NCBI GenBank assembly: GCA_905221605.1
Contig: CAJNDS010001313.1
Location: 753,163-813,073, forward strand
Source: Symbiodinium natans
Taxonomy: Eukaryota > Sar > Dinophyceae > Suessiales > Symbiodiniaceae
Length of the DNA: 59,911 bases
Direction of reading: 5' to 3'
The position numbers and the translations under genes were made by a program. Below, piece by piece: positions 28,553 through 39,319 of the stretch. The first letter of the stretch is position 1. Every line of letters begins with the position of its first letter. Below the pieces are notes generated by a model. That model was not told the origin of the DNA, did not search any database, and saw nothing but the letters and a program-made list of their open reading frames with translations.

Positions 28553-28979
28553 CCCTTCATCTACTCCACGCATGGCACCCATGTTCGCCAGTTTGTTCTG
28601 AAGCCCTACAACCACAGGGGTGCCTCCTTAGCAAGGCAGAGTTCCCTAACCCTGCACCCAACACCCCAAACCCACCAAATCCCGCAAAATAAGGCCCTTC
28701 CATCTCAACCCTTACACTCCTTGCAAGATCGAACCTTCCGACCGTCGGCACATGACCCCTCCAACGCGCAGAACCCACGAGGAGCTGGGTTTGGAGTTTC
28801 GGGTTTAAGTCATTATATAACAAAAGGGCGGTCGTCCTTTCGAACCTTGAGGCCCCAACCCCTGAAGCCAGGAAAAGCCTGAAACCTCCCTTGAACCCTG
28901 GATTTCAGAGGTGCTGTGGAGGTTTAAGGAAGCATAAATGTTACTCTGTATATACACACACACATACGCGCCATGGAGC

Positions 28980-29077
28980 CCATATATTGATATATCGATA
29001 TATGGATATAGATATATATATATATATATAGATATATATATATATACATGTGTAACAAGATATATATATATATATAC
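28980..29077. repeat. AT-rich microsatellite
   Basis: (TA)n and GATATA repeats in a compound array; responsible for spurious Tyr/Ile-rich frames on the reverse strand. Confidence 0.95.
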
Positions 29078-29465
29078 CTGAATGGGTCCTTTTGCGCCCA
29101 AGTAGGCCCCAAAAAACTAAACGACTCCAAGCCCTAGGGCCCCTAAAGGCGGCTGGTTTGGAGGGCCTAGGGCTTAAGGGCCTCAGGGCCTCAGGGCTGA
29201 AGGTTTAGGGTTCAGGGCTTATGGGTTTAGTAGGGTTTAGGGTTTTAGGGCTTAAAGGTCTAGGGGCTTGGGGCTTGAGGTTTTACGGCTCAGGGCTTAG
29301 GGCTTAGTAGGGCTAAAAAGGCTCCAAGGCAGAGGATTGCATGTTGGGTATTGAAGACTGCTGGGCTTCAGACTGTCCTGGAACCGCCTTGAGGGCTCGA
29401 GGTTTAGGGTTTAGGGTTTTAGGGTTTTAGGGAGCCTAGAAGCCTGAGCCCTACACCTGGGCGAG

Positions 29466-29554
29466 GCGCATCTTCACAACCTGGATGTCTTCCTTCACAG
29501 GATGGAAGCAGCCCCGGACACCTTGTCGCTGGGCATTCTCCGGCTGTTTATGAG
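29466..29554 (+). CDS. Exon candidate
   Basis: Reads AHLHNLDVFLHRMEAAPDTL then SLGILRLFM, ending TATGAG|GTGTCC (GT donor); acceptor-like GGGCGAG. A shorter version starting after TTCACAG at 29500 is possible. Family unknown. Downstream to 30146 only degenerate sequence and direct repeats of GTACCATTCCCCCTAAA are seen. Confidence 0.45.
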
Positions 29555-30146
29555 GTGTCCGAAGTCCTACATCCCTGGGTCCCCCGGAACCACGCAAAAG
29601 CCGCAAAAAGCAACCCAACAAGCCTAACACAAAACACCCGGAACCCTGGGGCCTGAAGCATAGAAAGACGAGGCCTTAAATGTTACTGGGTTGGAGGAGA
29701 GGGGGCAGACGGCCCGGAGGGTTTAGGGTTTGGGGTACAGGCTTTACATTCGCGCGCCCCCCTTGCAAGCATCGTCGGGAGGGGGGGGGGGGGGGGTTCT
29801 TCTAAAGAGAGGTGCCCTAAATAGTTTTCAACACGATCTCCCCCTTAGTCCCCATGTAAGTCGAGCGTAAACTACCCCAAACACCCATCTAATGAAAGAC
29901 GCCCCCTGTATCAGCATAGCAAAAGCTAACCGCGAGAATCTAATTAGATAAGTCCCGATAATATGTACCATTCCGGCTAAAACCCTGAAACCCTGAAAGC
30001 CCCCTAAAAACCCCTATGTACCATTCCCCCTAAAACCCTGAAAGCCCCCTAGAAACCCCTCTGTACCATTCCCCCTAAACCCTGAAAGCCCCCCCTCAAG
30101 CCCCCTCAAAACACCCCTCTTAACCCGGACTTCGAGGTCCCGCAAG

Positions 30147-30230
30147 GTGAGGTCGGCCCGGAAGATGGACTGGAAGTTCAAGCAGGCGAAGGAGACTGAC
30201 GACGACCCCATGGTCTACGTGGTTTTCTGA
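30147..30230 (+). CDS. Terminal exon candidate
   Basis: Reads RKMDWKFKQAKETDDDPMVY then VVF and TGA at 30228, after GCAAG. TTTAGGG repeats follow. The basic-then-acidic C-terminal tail and the stop fit a gene end. Another frame (EVGPEDGLEVQAGEGD) is open but less likely. Confidence 0.5.
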   Translation: MRSARKMDWKFKQAKETDDDPMVYVVF

Positions 30231-30493
30231 GCAGCTTCTTCTTGGTTTCGGTTTTTTAGGGTTTAGGGTTTAGGGTTTGGGGTTCAGGGGAGCATTCTCG
30301 TGGGCTTTGAAAGGAAGCTTTGGGGTGCTGAAAAGTTGTGGCCCTAAACCCTAAACCCTAAACCCTAAACAGGCGTCTTGGAGTGTAGGGGTTTCAGGGT
30401 TTTCGGGTTCTCACAGACTCAGAGATGAGTCGTGCAGCTCCGCGGTCGTGCAAGCCTTGCGATAACCTGCGCAGAAAAGCATGCCTTAGTAGT

Positions 30494-30594
30494 CTTACTT
30501 CGCCTTTAGCTGAACTTTAAACTTTTTGGGTTTCCTTTTTTAGTAGGAATATTAAAGTTTAACCTTTTTTCCCCTTGGTCATTGGAGAAGTAAG
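30494..30594 (+). mobile_element. Family F inverted-repeat element, copy 2
   Basis: CTTACTTCGCCTTTAGCTGA at the left, GGTCATTGGAGAAGTAAG at the right; internal GTTTAACC matches GGTTAAAC-like sequence at the left. Confidence 0.8.
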
Positions 30595-31017
30595 TAGTGG
30601 AGTAGGAGCCTTTATGAGCATTTGGGGGTATGAGAATCTCCAAAACAGTCCCATAGGAGAGTAGGTAGCCTTTGATCTTGTGGGTGTTACAACTCCTCCA
30701 TAGTCCCAAAGACAACCTTTAGTTCCCCGAGAATGCCAGATCTATTCCCCCATTTATGCCCTTGAAGGGATTCTGCAGGGTACCTAATGTCAAAGTCCCT
30801 ACAGGGCACCTGATTTCAAATTCCCTGCTCAGAAACAGTAAGCAAAAAAAAGCAGGTTTCCATGAGGGCGGGGAAAAACATTAAAGCCCTTATGAAGGTT
30901 ACCTAGTCTGGGGCTCATGGGCGGCAGGTGGGGGCCTGGGCCTTAGAAGCCAAAGAGCCTCGTCAACGTCCAGAGGGTATGGGGTTTAGGTTTAGGGTCT
31001 GAACCCCTAAAACCCTA
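30595..31017. other. No supported gene
   Basis: Family-like A+T-rich sequence containing direct repeats of the type CCCTGCAGGGTACCTAATGT / CCCTACAGGGCACCTGATTT; no coding segment. Confidence 0.4.
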
Positions 31018-31110
31018 AAACCCTAAACCCCTAAAACCCTAAAACCCTAACACCCTAAAACCCTAAAACCCTAGCACCCTAAAACCCTAAAACCCTAAAA
31101 CCCTAAAGCC
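31018..31110 (-). repeat. CCCTAAAA-type array (eight-base unit)
   Basis: About eleven units of CCCTAAAA with CCCTAACA and CCCTAGCA variants; another locally amplified variant unit. Confidence 0.92.
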
Positions 31111-31129
31111 CTAAAGCCCTAAACCGCAG

Positions 31130-31224
31130 AAGCAGCGCACCTTGCACACGTGGACCGCCAGAACATGGTGTAACCTCACCGTCGATTGGAGCTGCGCAGT
31201 GGCTAAGCCAGCCGGACGCGACAG
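31130..31224 (+). CDS. Exon candidate
   Basis: Between AACCGCAG (after the telomere-like array) and GACAG|GTCTCT (GT donor), followed by TTTAGGG. Two + frames are open: QRTLHTWTARTWCNLTVDWS or SIGAAQWLSQPDATGLYLGH. Frame undecided. Confidence 0.4.
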
Positions 31225-31615
31225 GTCTCTACCTCGGGCATGGGTTTAGGGTTTTGGGTTTTGGGTTTTGGGCTTAGGGTTTAGGGTTTAGGGTGGGTCT
31301 CGGAAGAGGGGCTTTTTCAGTAGGGCGCCTGCACCCTCAAGCCCTTGACACTAGGATGCCTTTTGGTTTAAAAGGGCCGGTTCGGGAATCTCAAGCTTAG
31401 TTTCCATCATACGGTAGCACTTTCCGCCCCGAACCCCTAAGCACGTGGTCAGGCTGGGTGGAAGGGGGGAAGGGGAGTGCCAGAAAGTACCTGGCATATG
31501 CTCCCCGCATACCTACGGCCCTAAACCCTAAACCCTAAACGCCTTGCAAAACCCGTTACGAGATTTTTCTCTTGAGACGCCAGAAAGCGGTTCCCATAAG
31601 CCTTGGGTCTGACAG

Positions 31616-31660
31616 AATCCTATAGGGCTTTCTGAAGCGCCGGACCCTTCTGTCGTCTTG
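31616..31660 (+). CDS. Small exon candidate
   Basis: Fifteen codons NPIGLSEAPDPSVVL between CTGACAG and TTG|GTAAAT (canonical donor), followed by TTTAGGG repeats. Confidence 0.4.
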
Positions 31661-31899
31661 GTAAATTCCGGGGTTTAGGGTTTAGGGTTTAGGGTTTAGG
31701 TGTTTCGACGATGGACTCGTTCAACCCATGCATGGAATTTCAAGTCCTTTGCAGAGTCAAGAGCCCTAAGCCCTGGACCCCGAAACTAAAGCCGAATGAC
31801 TTAAGCCTTAAGCCTGTGAAGCAAGCAAAACCCTAAACCTTAAACCCTAAACCCCTTGAGGTTCTGTATGGGCCCTCGGGCTCTGTTGGGGGCAGACTC

Positions 31900-32001
31900 C
31901 TTACTGAGCCAATAGTTGAACTTGAAATAGTTTGGGTTTCCTTATGTAGTAGGAAAAGTGAAGTTTAACCTTTTCTTTACCTTGGTTATGGGAGAAGTAA
32001 G
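31900..32001 (+). mobile_element. Family F inverted-repeat element, copy 3
   Basis: CTTACTGAGCCAATAGTTGA at the left, GGTTATGGGAGAAGTAAG at the right. A family C piece (GGGGTACCCCTATTTTCGGA) follows at about 32087-32112. Confidence 0.8.
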
Positions 32002-32297
32002 ATACTAGGGGTATATGAGGGTTTCCGACACTGGGGATACGGTATTTGGAGCGCCTTGAGTGGGATTACCACATTTGGGGTTAGATAAGGGGTACCCCTA
32101 TTTTCGGAAATCCTCATATCAGGGTCCCCGAACTACGGGCTTAAGGGCCCATCTTAAGAGACCATGTACCTACCCTGAGATTATACAAAAGTGCAAGCCG
32201 GAAGCACATTGATCTTCGAGCCAGAGGTGTGAAAATGTTTCTCGTGATTGTTTTGAAGAGCATCTGAAAACAAGCGTGGATCCTTCGGAATCTTATC

Positions 32298-32386
32298 TAA
32301 TAGTATTCCCTTATTGTCCCTACATAATTATACCACAATACCCCCCAAAAAAAACAACATTCCAATTTTTCAGGCTCCTAGAGTAG
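32298..32386 (+). mobile_element. Family A element, copy 5
   Basis: AATAGTATTCCCTTATTGTC, ACTATACCACAATACCCC-like core and ATTTTTCAGGCTCCTAGAGT at the right. Confidence 0.65.
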
Positions 32387-32525
32387 CCCTTTACACCCTG
32401 AGCCGTAACGTGTTCTTGGGCCCGGGCGTCGTGGCCAGACCACGTTGCGCGAAGAGTCTTTCAACTATGTAACTCACCCCAGGAAGAATTCAAAAGGTTA
32501 ACCTTTCGTCTGTTCAGGGCATTAG

Positions 32526-32639
32526 GGTTCAAGATGGGGATGAATACTTGGATTCGTATCAGTTGAACTGCACGGATGTCAACGAGGCTGAGACCATCGC
32601 AAGCTTTTTAATCATCAAAATGCTCAGCTGGCTCGGGCG
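32526..32639 (+). CDS. Exon of unidentified gene
   Basis: Reads VQDGDEYLDSYQLNCTDVNE then AETIASFLIIKMLSWLGR. The frame stays open to a TGA at 32689, but a GC donor (GGGCG|GCACC) at 32640 is likely because CCTAAACCTGCC follows. Acidic head and a hydrophobic helix; family not recognised. Confidence 0.5.
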
Positions 32640-32978
32640 GCACCATCCTAAACCTGCCTGGATGGGCAAAGCCCTAGCACCAAGCACCTGAAACCCCTAA
32701 GCTCCTATTGGGTTTGGGTGAATTTGATAGCAGGTGTAGCGGGTTGAGGCGGGTCCCGACTTCTTCCGACTGCAGAGCAATCCGGCAGTCCCCCACACAA
32801 GCCTTCAAGCCGAACTCCCTCAACTTCGTTTCCCATCCTGAAACCCAACACCGGAAACCTGAACTTCGCTTGCAGCCTCAACTGAAGTAGGGTTTAGGGT
32901 TTAGGGTACCGTATACTTGAAATTGGTACAATGCAAAATCATCCAAGTCGTATGTTTCAGTATACAAATAGCAATCCA

Positions 32979-33041
32979 GTATATATATATATATCCATAT
33001 ATATATATATATGTATATTTTTATATTTATATTTATATAGG
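32979..33041. repeat. AT microsatellite
   Basis: (TA)n with ATATTT units; upstream of the triplet repeat. Confidence 0.93.
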
Positions 33042-33066
33042 TATTAGCGAATGATAGTCATTTATA

Positions 33067-33093
33067 TTCGTCATCGTCGTCGTCGACGTCGTC

Positions 33094-33151
<58 letters not shown>

Positions 33152-33275
33152 TAGTAGTTGTTGTTGTAGTAGTAGTAGTAGCAGGAGCAGTAGCAGCAGT
33201 CGCAGCAGTCGTAGCAGTCGTAGCAGTCGTCGTCGTCCTCCTCCTCCTCGTCGTCGTAGTAGTAGTAGAAGCAGG
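33067..33275. repeat. Compound triplet repeat (GTC/GTA/GCA/CTC)
   Basis: Runs of CGT, TAG, CAG-like and CTC triplets over about 210 bases. Produces long Ser/Arg, Val or Leu frames on both strands that are not genes. Confidence 0.95.
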
Positions 33276-33419
33276 GTCTCTCGAGACTTCAGCTTGTTGG
33301 GAGGTTCAGGTCGCTGCTCGTGCCAGACACCAGCCTGAATCAAGGGATTCTCTCGGCACCACGTTTGTGAAGCTAAGGGTCCCAACAGTGGATCCCTTTA
33401 AAGGGGTTCCTAAGAGTCC

Positions 33420-33512
33420 CTTTGAGGGTTCCGAAGAACGGCCCACAGCAGTATAGGGTACTTTGTTGGGGTGTTCCACTTTTTGGATCCTCCCAAAGGG
33501 GGTCTGGGTTAA
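33420..33512 (+). mobile_element. Family D element, partial
   Basis: Right end CACTTTTTGGATCCTCCCAA then GGGGGTCTGGGTT resembles 26505-26536 and the right arm at 40810. Confidence 0.5.
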
Positions 33513-33613
33513 GGCTTGAAGGGGACCCTAAAGCCTATAAACCCTTCTGGGGGGTTCAGAGGCCTAAGGGCCCGAACGTACATGAAGGGAACCCTCTTCA
33601 TACTACAACCTTA

Positions 33614-33623
33614 CTAGTAGTAC

Positions 33624-33695
<72 letters not shown>
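33614..33695. repeat. (TAG)n triplet repeat
   Basis: About 27 nearly perfect TAG units. Long Val or Thr frames through it are artefacts. The following 33700-34110 has open frames on both strands without a clear exon. Confidence 0.97.
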
Positions 33696-34618
33696 GCAAC
33701 CTCGAACCTTCTTGGGGTAGTATGATCACTTTTTCATCCCCAAGGTTAACCTTGAGATCCCTAAAGATGCTGGACAAGTAAAGCCAACCTTCGGGGCCAC
33801 GAGAATCCCTTGAGCTTTGAGACTTTGAAGTGGACCTTGGGGTCCGAATTCTTCTCCCATCGTCCGGTTTGGACACTGGAGCCAAGTTCCCTGCAGCAAC
33901 CTCGCAGAAGACGTGCACCGCGGGAATGTGTCTACAAACCCCCCACCCAACCAGGGGTGGGGGCCACCGGAAGTCTGTTTTTCCAAGTGCCAGGGGGTGC
34001 GACGATGAGATGCCCACAAGAATGGCCATCTGGGGGTCTCCAGTCTTCTGACGAAAATCTGAGGGGTTTTTGTAGGAGTTTGGGGCTTTACTGTGAGGGT
34101 TTAGGAGCTTGAGCCTCCAGTTTCCTGAGGAGAATTTGAGGGTTTCAGGAGTTGAGGGTCTTCAGGGCTTCACGAATTTTAAGGCTTTCAGGGTTTTGGG
34201 AGGTTAAGGCTCTCAGAGTTTTGGGAGTTTAGGGTTTAGGGGCTGGAGTCCTGAAATCATTGAACTTCAATGACAATATTGAAAGGCAGTTTAGGTGTTA
34301 GGGCTTCAACATCAAAAACCCTAAACCCTAACCCCTTTAGGGCTTGGAAGATTCAGGGTTGCGAATTTTGGGTTTGGAGATCCAACTCTTCAATCCTTCT
34401 TGCTGGAGTCAGAAGTCTCGCGGCTTCTGGAATGGCCGGCTTGTCCATCGCGTGTTGCGCTCCCTGCCCTGGTAGACCTGGCAGCCCCAGGCTTGTACCA
34501 ATTTGGGGGTTTTGCCCATTTAGGGTTTGGGGTTGAGGGTTTTGGGTTTTGGGTTCCTCATAAGAAGTTATAGGATTTAAAATTTAGTGTAGGGGATCCA
34601 GGACAGTTTTCAGGTGGG

Positions 34619-34724
34619 TACTATAGGGGTTTTAGTAGAAGAGTATTCTTGGCGGGCAGTATGGTATGGTGTATTCATAGGGACCCTAAGGGAATACTAC
34701 TAGTAATTATTCCGACCCCCTATA
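34619..34724 (-). mobile_element. Family A element, copy 6, reverse
   Basis: Right side AGGGACCCTAAGGGAATACT then AATTATTCCGACCCCCTATA is the reverse complement of the family A start; left side TACTATAGGGG. Confidence 0.65.
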
Positions 34725-34817
34725 TGAGCTCCCTGCCTAAGGGCCCTCTAAGATGCTGATAGAAGCCCAAAACAACTGGCAATCAGAGGCTTGATTGTCA
34801 CGGCAGCTTCCTTTCAG

Positions 34818-34881
34818 GGTGGGTTTGTTCTGGATGTCGGGCCTCGTGCTACAAAGTAGGGCAGGGCTTGGCTATCGACAG
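34818..34881 (+). CDS. Exon candidate, hydrophobic
   Basis: Reads VGLFWMSGLVLQSRAGLGYR after CCTTTCAG, ending CGACAG|GTTTAGGG so that the TTTAGGG array begins at the donor itself. Could be part of a membrane helix; family unknown. Confidence 0.42.
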
Positions 34882-34938
34882 GTTTAGGGTTTAGGGTTTA
34901 GGGTTTAGGGTTTAGGGTTTAGGGTTTAGGGTTTAGGG
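34882..34938 (+). repeat. TTTAGGG array at an intron start
   Basis: Eight TTTAGGG units; the presumed GT donor is the GT of the first GTTTAGGG. Confidence 0.95.
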
Positions 34939-35445
34939 AAGCAGCTTATTTGCTCAAGATGGTTTGGAGAGCCATTGGAGGTGAGCCCGAAGTAGGCATA
35001 GTCTCTTTTTGGGCTTAGCGGTTCTTGGCTTAGCATTTCAGTTTCGTTTCGGTGTGGGTTTGACTTGCGCTAGTTTCCCCTAAATTGAGTACCTTATTTT
35101 TGGGGATTAACCCGGAACCTCAACGGGCTTAGGGTTGTGGATCAAGTTTGGCGGATCCTGTCTACCCAGGCGCGACGCGTTTTCACTCAGGGCCTTCACA
35201 GTCAGGATGGCATCCACTAAGGCCCGTAACCCACAACCCAAGGACCAACCAAACAAGAGTCATAGGGGTCCCGAATCATCCAAACAAAACAGGCATCCCC
35301 GAATGTTCTTACTCCTTTAGGTCTTTGATGAAAAACTGTATGAAACAAGGTGTGGCCCAGTATGTTTCTAGCGTTTTAGGGAATCTAGATGTTGGCTCTG
35401 TGAAGCAGTAGCCCCCTTACCCACACTCTTTTTCGCATCCTGCAG

Positions 35446-35680
35446 TGGGACCACTGGGACTGGCAAGACCAGCACAGAAATAGCAAGAATTGACAGAGTT
35501 GCTGTTGAGGAACTTACATGAAGTTACCACCATCAGGAAACCACACGACTTGCATCTGTGTCTATGAGTTCTGGCAACCTGGCACCAGTTCCTGAACAGC
35601 AATTCCAGATTGCTCGGGACACTGAAGACGAGCGGAGTCCACGAGGTCGTTGGAATGACTACCAGGGTCTAGGCGAGCAG
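35446..35680 (+). pseudogene. Coding segment with Walker A-like motif and one in-frame TGA
   Basis: After ATCCTGCAG the frame reads GTTGTGKTSTEIARID, containing GxxxxGKT, then a TGA at 35519-35521. The same frame continues without a break (SYHHQETTRLASVSMSSGN ... RGRWNDYQGLGEQ) to GAGCAG|GTTAGG (GT donor) at 35681, followed by TTTAGGG. Either a nonsense mutation in a single 235-base exon, a recoded TGA, or two exons whose short gap I cannot resolve. The P-loop match alone does not prove a nucleotide-binding protein. Confidence 0.45.
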
Positions 35681-36310
35681 GTTAGGGCTTAGGGTTTAGG
35701 GTTTAGGGTTTAGGGTTTAGGGTTTAGGGTTAGCATCTTTCCGGACTGCGCAGGTCTTCTCATCATGCGAACATACTTGAAGGTTCATGGGACTCGCAAG
35801 TTGTAGTCAGGGTTATCAACCCCAGTTCGTGTTTCATGTTTTTCTTTTTTTCTTTTTTTTGGGAAGGGGGTGGGTGGGCGGGGGGGCAGGGGCTGCGCAA
35901 CGCGTAATGCAGGCCCAAAAAGAAACCAAAAGCCGTAAACCCTATCAAGGCCAGGAAGGAAGACACCAGAACAGCAACAAAGGACATGTTGCATGATGAG
36001 AACACAAGAAAAAAGAACCTTCAAAAAAGCAATGAGGTGAATTAAGAAGGAAAGAAGGACCTTCGAAAAAACAATGAGGTTTAGAAGAAAAACCAAAGGA
36101 CCTTCAGGAATCAAATCCAGGAGTCGGATCGGAGAAATCCATCCTGCAGCTCTCACCACTCCCTCAGGGTTTGCGGGCTGCAGGTGGTTTTTCTTTTGGA
36201 GCTTCTGGTGAGTTGGGAGAGGAGGGAAATTAGGTACTCTATGTCCCTCAGAGAGGGATAATGTAGGGGCAGGTATGGTGCCTTTCTTCCCTCCTTTCCC
36301 TACTCACCAG

Positions 36311-36434
36311 TAGCTTTCTGAAGAGCGAGCCTGGCGCCGCGCTTTGTCTCGTACAGCGGACAGAGGCAGGATCCAGGATACCTCTGCACATCAACTCACC
36401 ATGCGACCCGGGATCAAAGATGCCGTGCACGAAG
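36311..36434 (+). CDS. Exon of unidentified gene
   Basis: Reads SFLKSEPGAALCLVQRTEAG then SRIPLHINSPCDPGSKMPC. Starts after CTCACCAG and ends ACGAAG|GCGGAG (GC donor). A TTTAGGG array follows. Confidence 0.5.
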
Positions 36435-36475
36435 GCGGAGTTTGGGGTTTGGGGTTTAGGGGCATTTCTTGGGCT

Positions 36476-36549
36476 GGGTTTAGGGTTTAGGGTTTAGGGT
36501 TTAGGGTTTAGGGTTTAGGGTTTAGGGTTTAGGGTTTAGGGTTTAGGGT
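36476..36549 (+). repeat. TTTAGGG array
   Basis: Ten to eleven TTTAGGG units after the exon at 36311. Confidence 0.95.
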
Positions 36550-36694
36550 TGTGCCCTCCGCCCTATTGGCTCTTTCCCCTCTCGAGGGCAAAGGCAAGTG
36601 TTGCAGACCGGCTGGCTTGCCAAGGAACGCTTCTTAAGCTGCCACAATGTGGGGGTTCCGGGTATCCCTTTTTCTACTCAGTAGAGCAAAAAGT

Positions 36695-36799
<105 letters not shown>

Positions 36800-36968
36800 A
36801 AACGAAAGCGACAAGAAGATAACAACAAAAACAACAAGCTCGAAATAGACTAAATTCCCCCTTAAAGGAACCCCCACCCCCCCCCCCCAAAAAAAAAAAA
36901 AAAAAAGGCACCCCAAGTTTCGGAAGCCTCCCCATGTTATAAACACAGGGGTTCAAGGAGGAGTCTTC

Positions 36969-37144
36969 GGGATGCTCCCCCCTTATACTACATGGTCCTT
37001 TAAGAGGGGGGTCATAGTAGCCCCCTACTATAATCCCTACCAAGGGCTGTTGGCATAAGATACTAAATGGTCCTTAAGAGGGGTCATAGTACCCCCCCTG
37101 CTATAATCCCTACTAAGGGCTGTTGGTATAAGGGGGAGCATACC
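36969..37144 (+). mobile_element. Family E element with internal tandem duplication
   Basis: Outer ends GATGCTCCCCCCTTATACTA and GGTATAAGGGGGAGCATACC are inverted repeats. The core (CATGGTCCTTTAAGAGG ... TATAATCCCTACCAAGGGC) is present twice in tandem. Related copies: 42794, 43119, 43826, 46935. Confidence 0.8.
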
Positions 37145-37935
37145 AAGTGCAACTTACTTCGAAGTTGCTAAGGATTGCAGGGCTTCCCAAGATCTTCGGG
37201 AAGGGTAGCGCTTTTCATCTAGCTCAGGGGGTAGCCCTTGATTCAGGGGATCCCATCTGTAAGCCCCAAGAAACCTAAGTCACTTTGCTTAGCCAAGAGT
37301 TGAACTTTTGTGAACTTCTTCGGCTCTGCTATTCTGAGGTGGGGTCGAGTCGCACACGGGCTGTGACCCTTGGATGATTTCGGGTTTTGGGTCGTTTTGG
37401 GGGTGTTCGAGGGGGTTTTGGGGGGGCTTGGGGAGGTTGAGGACTAGGACCCACAATGCAAAATGGCCTTGGTTGGGGATTTTTGGTACTACGAGCTCAT
37501 TGACAGGGACCCTCCAAGACTTGGAGGGCTTAGGGTTTAGGGTTTCGGGTTTAGGGCTTGTGTAGGGTTTAGGGTTTAGGGTTTAGGGTTTAGGGTTTAG
37601 GGTTTAGGGTTTAGGGATGCTTGTGCTCATGAGCGCCCCCTTTAAAGCCGAGAGGTTCACCTGTCTCCCACTTCCTGGAATTGTTCGTTGTTGGGCTTCG
37701 GGCTGTGCAGGGTTGCGTAGGGTTTTCGGCTTCAGGGTTGGGGAGTTGGGTTGCTTCGTGTTTAGGCTCTAAGGCTCTATGGGGGGGGTTAAAACCCGAG
37801 TTGTGTGCTCAGTGCGCTGTTGGTGCCGGAGGTCGGCTGGGCTTGGTGGTCGTCTTGCGGGGGGCTTCTTTGGTTCAAAGGCCTTTAACGGCCGAGGGGG
37901 GCTAAAGGGTTTGGGTTGCGGGGGGGGAGGGGGGA
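37145..37935. other. No certain gene
   Basis: A family F fragment (GCTTAGCCAAGAGTTGAAC) at about 37288, a TTTAGGG array at 37565-37617 and G-rich frames. Nothing coding could be confirmed. Confidence 0.4.
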
Positions 37936-38056
37936 GAGCACCTGGAACTCTCCGCGCCGAAGGAGGAGGAAGTGTCTTGGGAAGCTCAGAGAGCTGGAGT
38001 GACTGCACTGAGCCTGTCAGGGATCGCCGATGCGGGACGACATTCCGGGTGCTCAG
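37936..38056 (+). CDS. Exon candidate, acidic
   Basis: Reads EHLELSAPKEEEVSWEAQRA then GVTALSLSGIADAG, ending GCTCAG|GCCAG (GC donor). A further piece at about 38104-38190 (DLPKEAGALFEGSEVEADES) may be the next exon. Confidence 0.42.
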
Positions 38057-38190
38057 GCCAGCTCGGCTCGTTCCGCTGAGGCTCGGCGCCGTGTACTCTC
38101 AGCGAGATCTTCCTAAAGAGGCTGGGGCGCTCTTCGAGGGCTCCGAAGTTGAAGCAGACGAGTCGCTGGCTCTAGGAACCGCAACAGGGG

Positions 38191-39238
38191 GGGGGGGGGG
38201 GAAATAACAGACAAAACTCAGCAAAGCAGTGCTTAGGGCTTCCCGGAACTGTGAAGGAGAGCCTGAGACGGAGTTGGGAGAGGCAGACTCAGAGAGACAG
38301 AGAGAAAACACAACAAGGCTGCTCATCTTGTTAAGCAGGGGTTAGGGTGTAGGGTCTTTTCGGTTTAGGGTTTCTGGGTTTCAACCGGGCTCGGGGGAGC
38401 TACAGATACCTCCCTGGGACTCCTGAGCCTTAAGGACCCTCTATTTAAAAGTTTGTTGTCAGCTGCTTAGATCGCTGTCCCAGGACTACAGATGCAACCA
38501 GGCGCGCTTCACCCGCCCTCGTGTTTACACTAAGTGTGCCTTGGCTTACTAGAACCACCCGACAAAAAACTCACGGAAACCCCCGCACCCTCCCAAACAT
38601 AGCCCGCACCCTAGCCTTTTAGAATCCTGAAAGGCTTCCCTCCCTGTCCTCCCCCCCAAGACTTGTCTGACGTTTAGGGTTTAAGGGAGGTCTTCGGGCA
38701 CTATATCACCTCCTTCCCCTACAATCCCAAGAAAATATCCAAAAGGAAGACAAGCCTGGCACGAACTTCTGTCTTGCGTTTTGGGGTTTGGTTTTTCGTG
38801 TAGCTTGGATGTGTATAGTGAGAGAAGGGGTTACAGGTAGGGTACTCGCTTCAAGGGTACTTATATCCCTAAACCTTAACACAACCTGAAGCCCCAGAAA
38901 CCCTTCCAGTGGGCTTCGGAAAGCCCAAAATCCCCGACCCCCCCCCCCCCCCCCCCAGAAAAAGTCAATAAATACATAATACAAATAAACCCTAAACCCT
39001 AAACCCTAAACCCTAAAAACAATATGAAAAGAATATACAATACAGGAATACATAGTAAACAAACCCAAAACCCCCGAAAACCCTCAGAAACCCTGGGCCC
39101 TAAACCCCCGAACCCTAAACCCTCCCAAACTCTGCCTTCAGGTCAAGCATGGGAGGAGATGCGAGCCACTGGTCCAACACGATAGGAGAGCTTTAGGTTT
39201 AGAGTGTTAAGGCTTTAGGGCTCTACTTGGAAGCTATG
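38191..39238. other. No certain gene
   Basis: Contains a C tract (38939-38956), degenerate CCCTAAA and a possible tiny exon near 39150-39190 after CCTTCAG; no product can be named. Confidence 0.35.
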
Positions 39239-39319
39239 TTGACTTAGTAAGTCTACTTATCCCTTAGAAGCCCTATAACCCCCATTTCCCAACTTACTAA
39301 TCCTTGCTTCCTAAGTCAA
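39239..39319 (+). mobile_element. Family H inverted-repeat element
   Basis: TTGACTTAGTAAGTCTACTT at the left and CTTGCTTCCTAAGTCAA at the right; inverted ends around an 81-base element. Confidence 0.7.

Noticed and set aside
28805-29130. Reverse-strand Tyr/Ile-rich membrane protein
   Set aside because: The frame is generated by the AT microsatellite at 28980-29077.
33051-33781. Ser-, Val-, Leu-, Arg- and Thr-rich long frames
   Set aside because: Direct translations of TAG/GTC triplet arrays.
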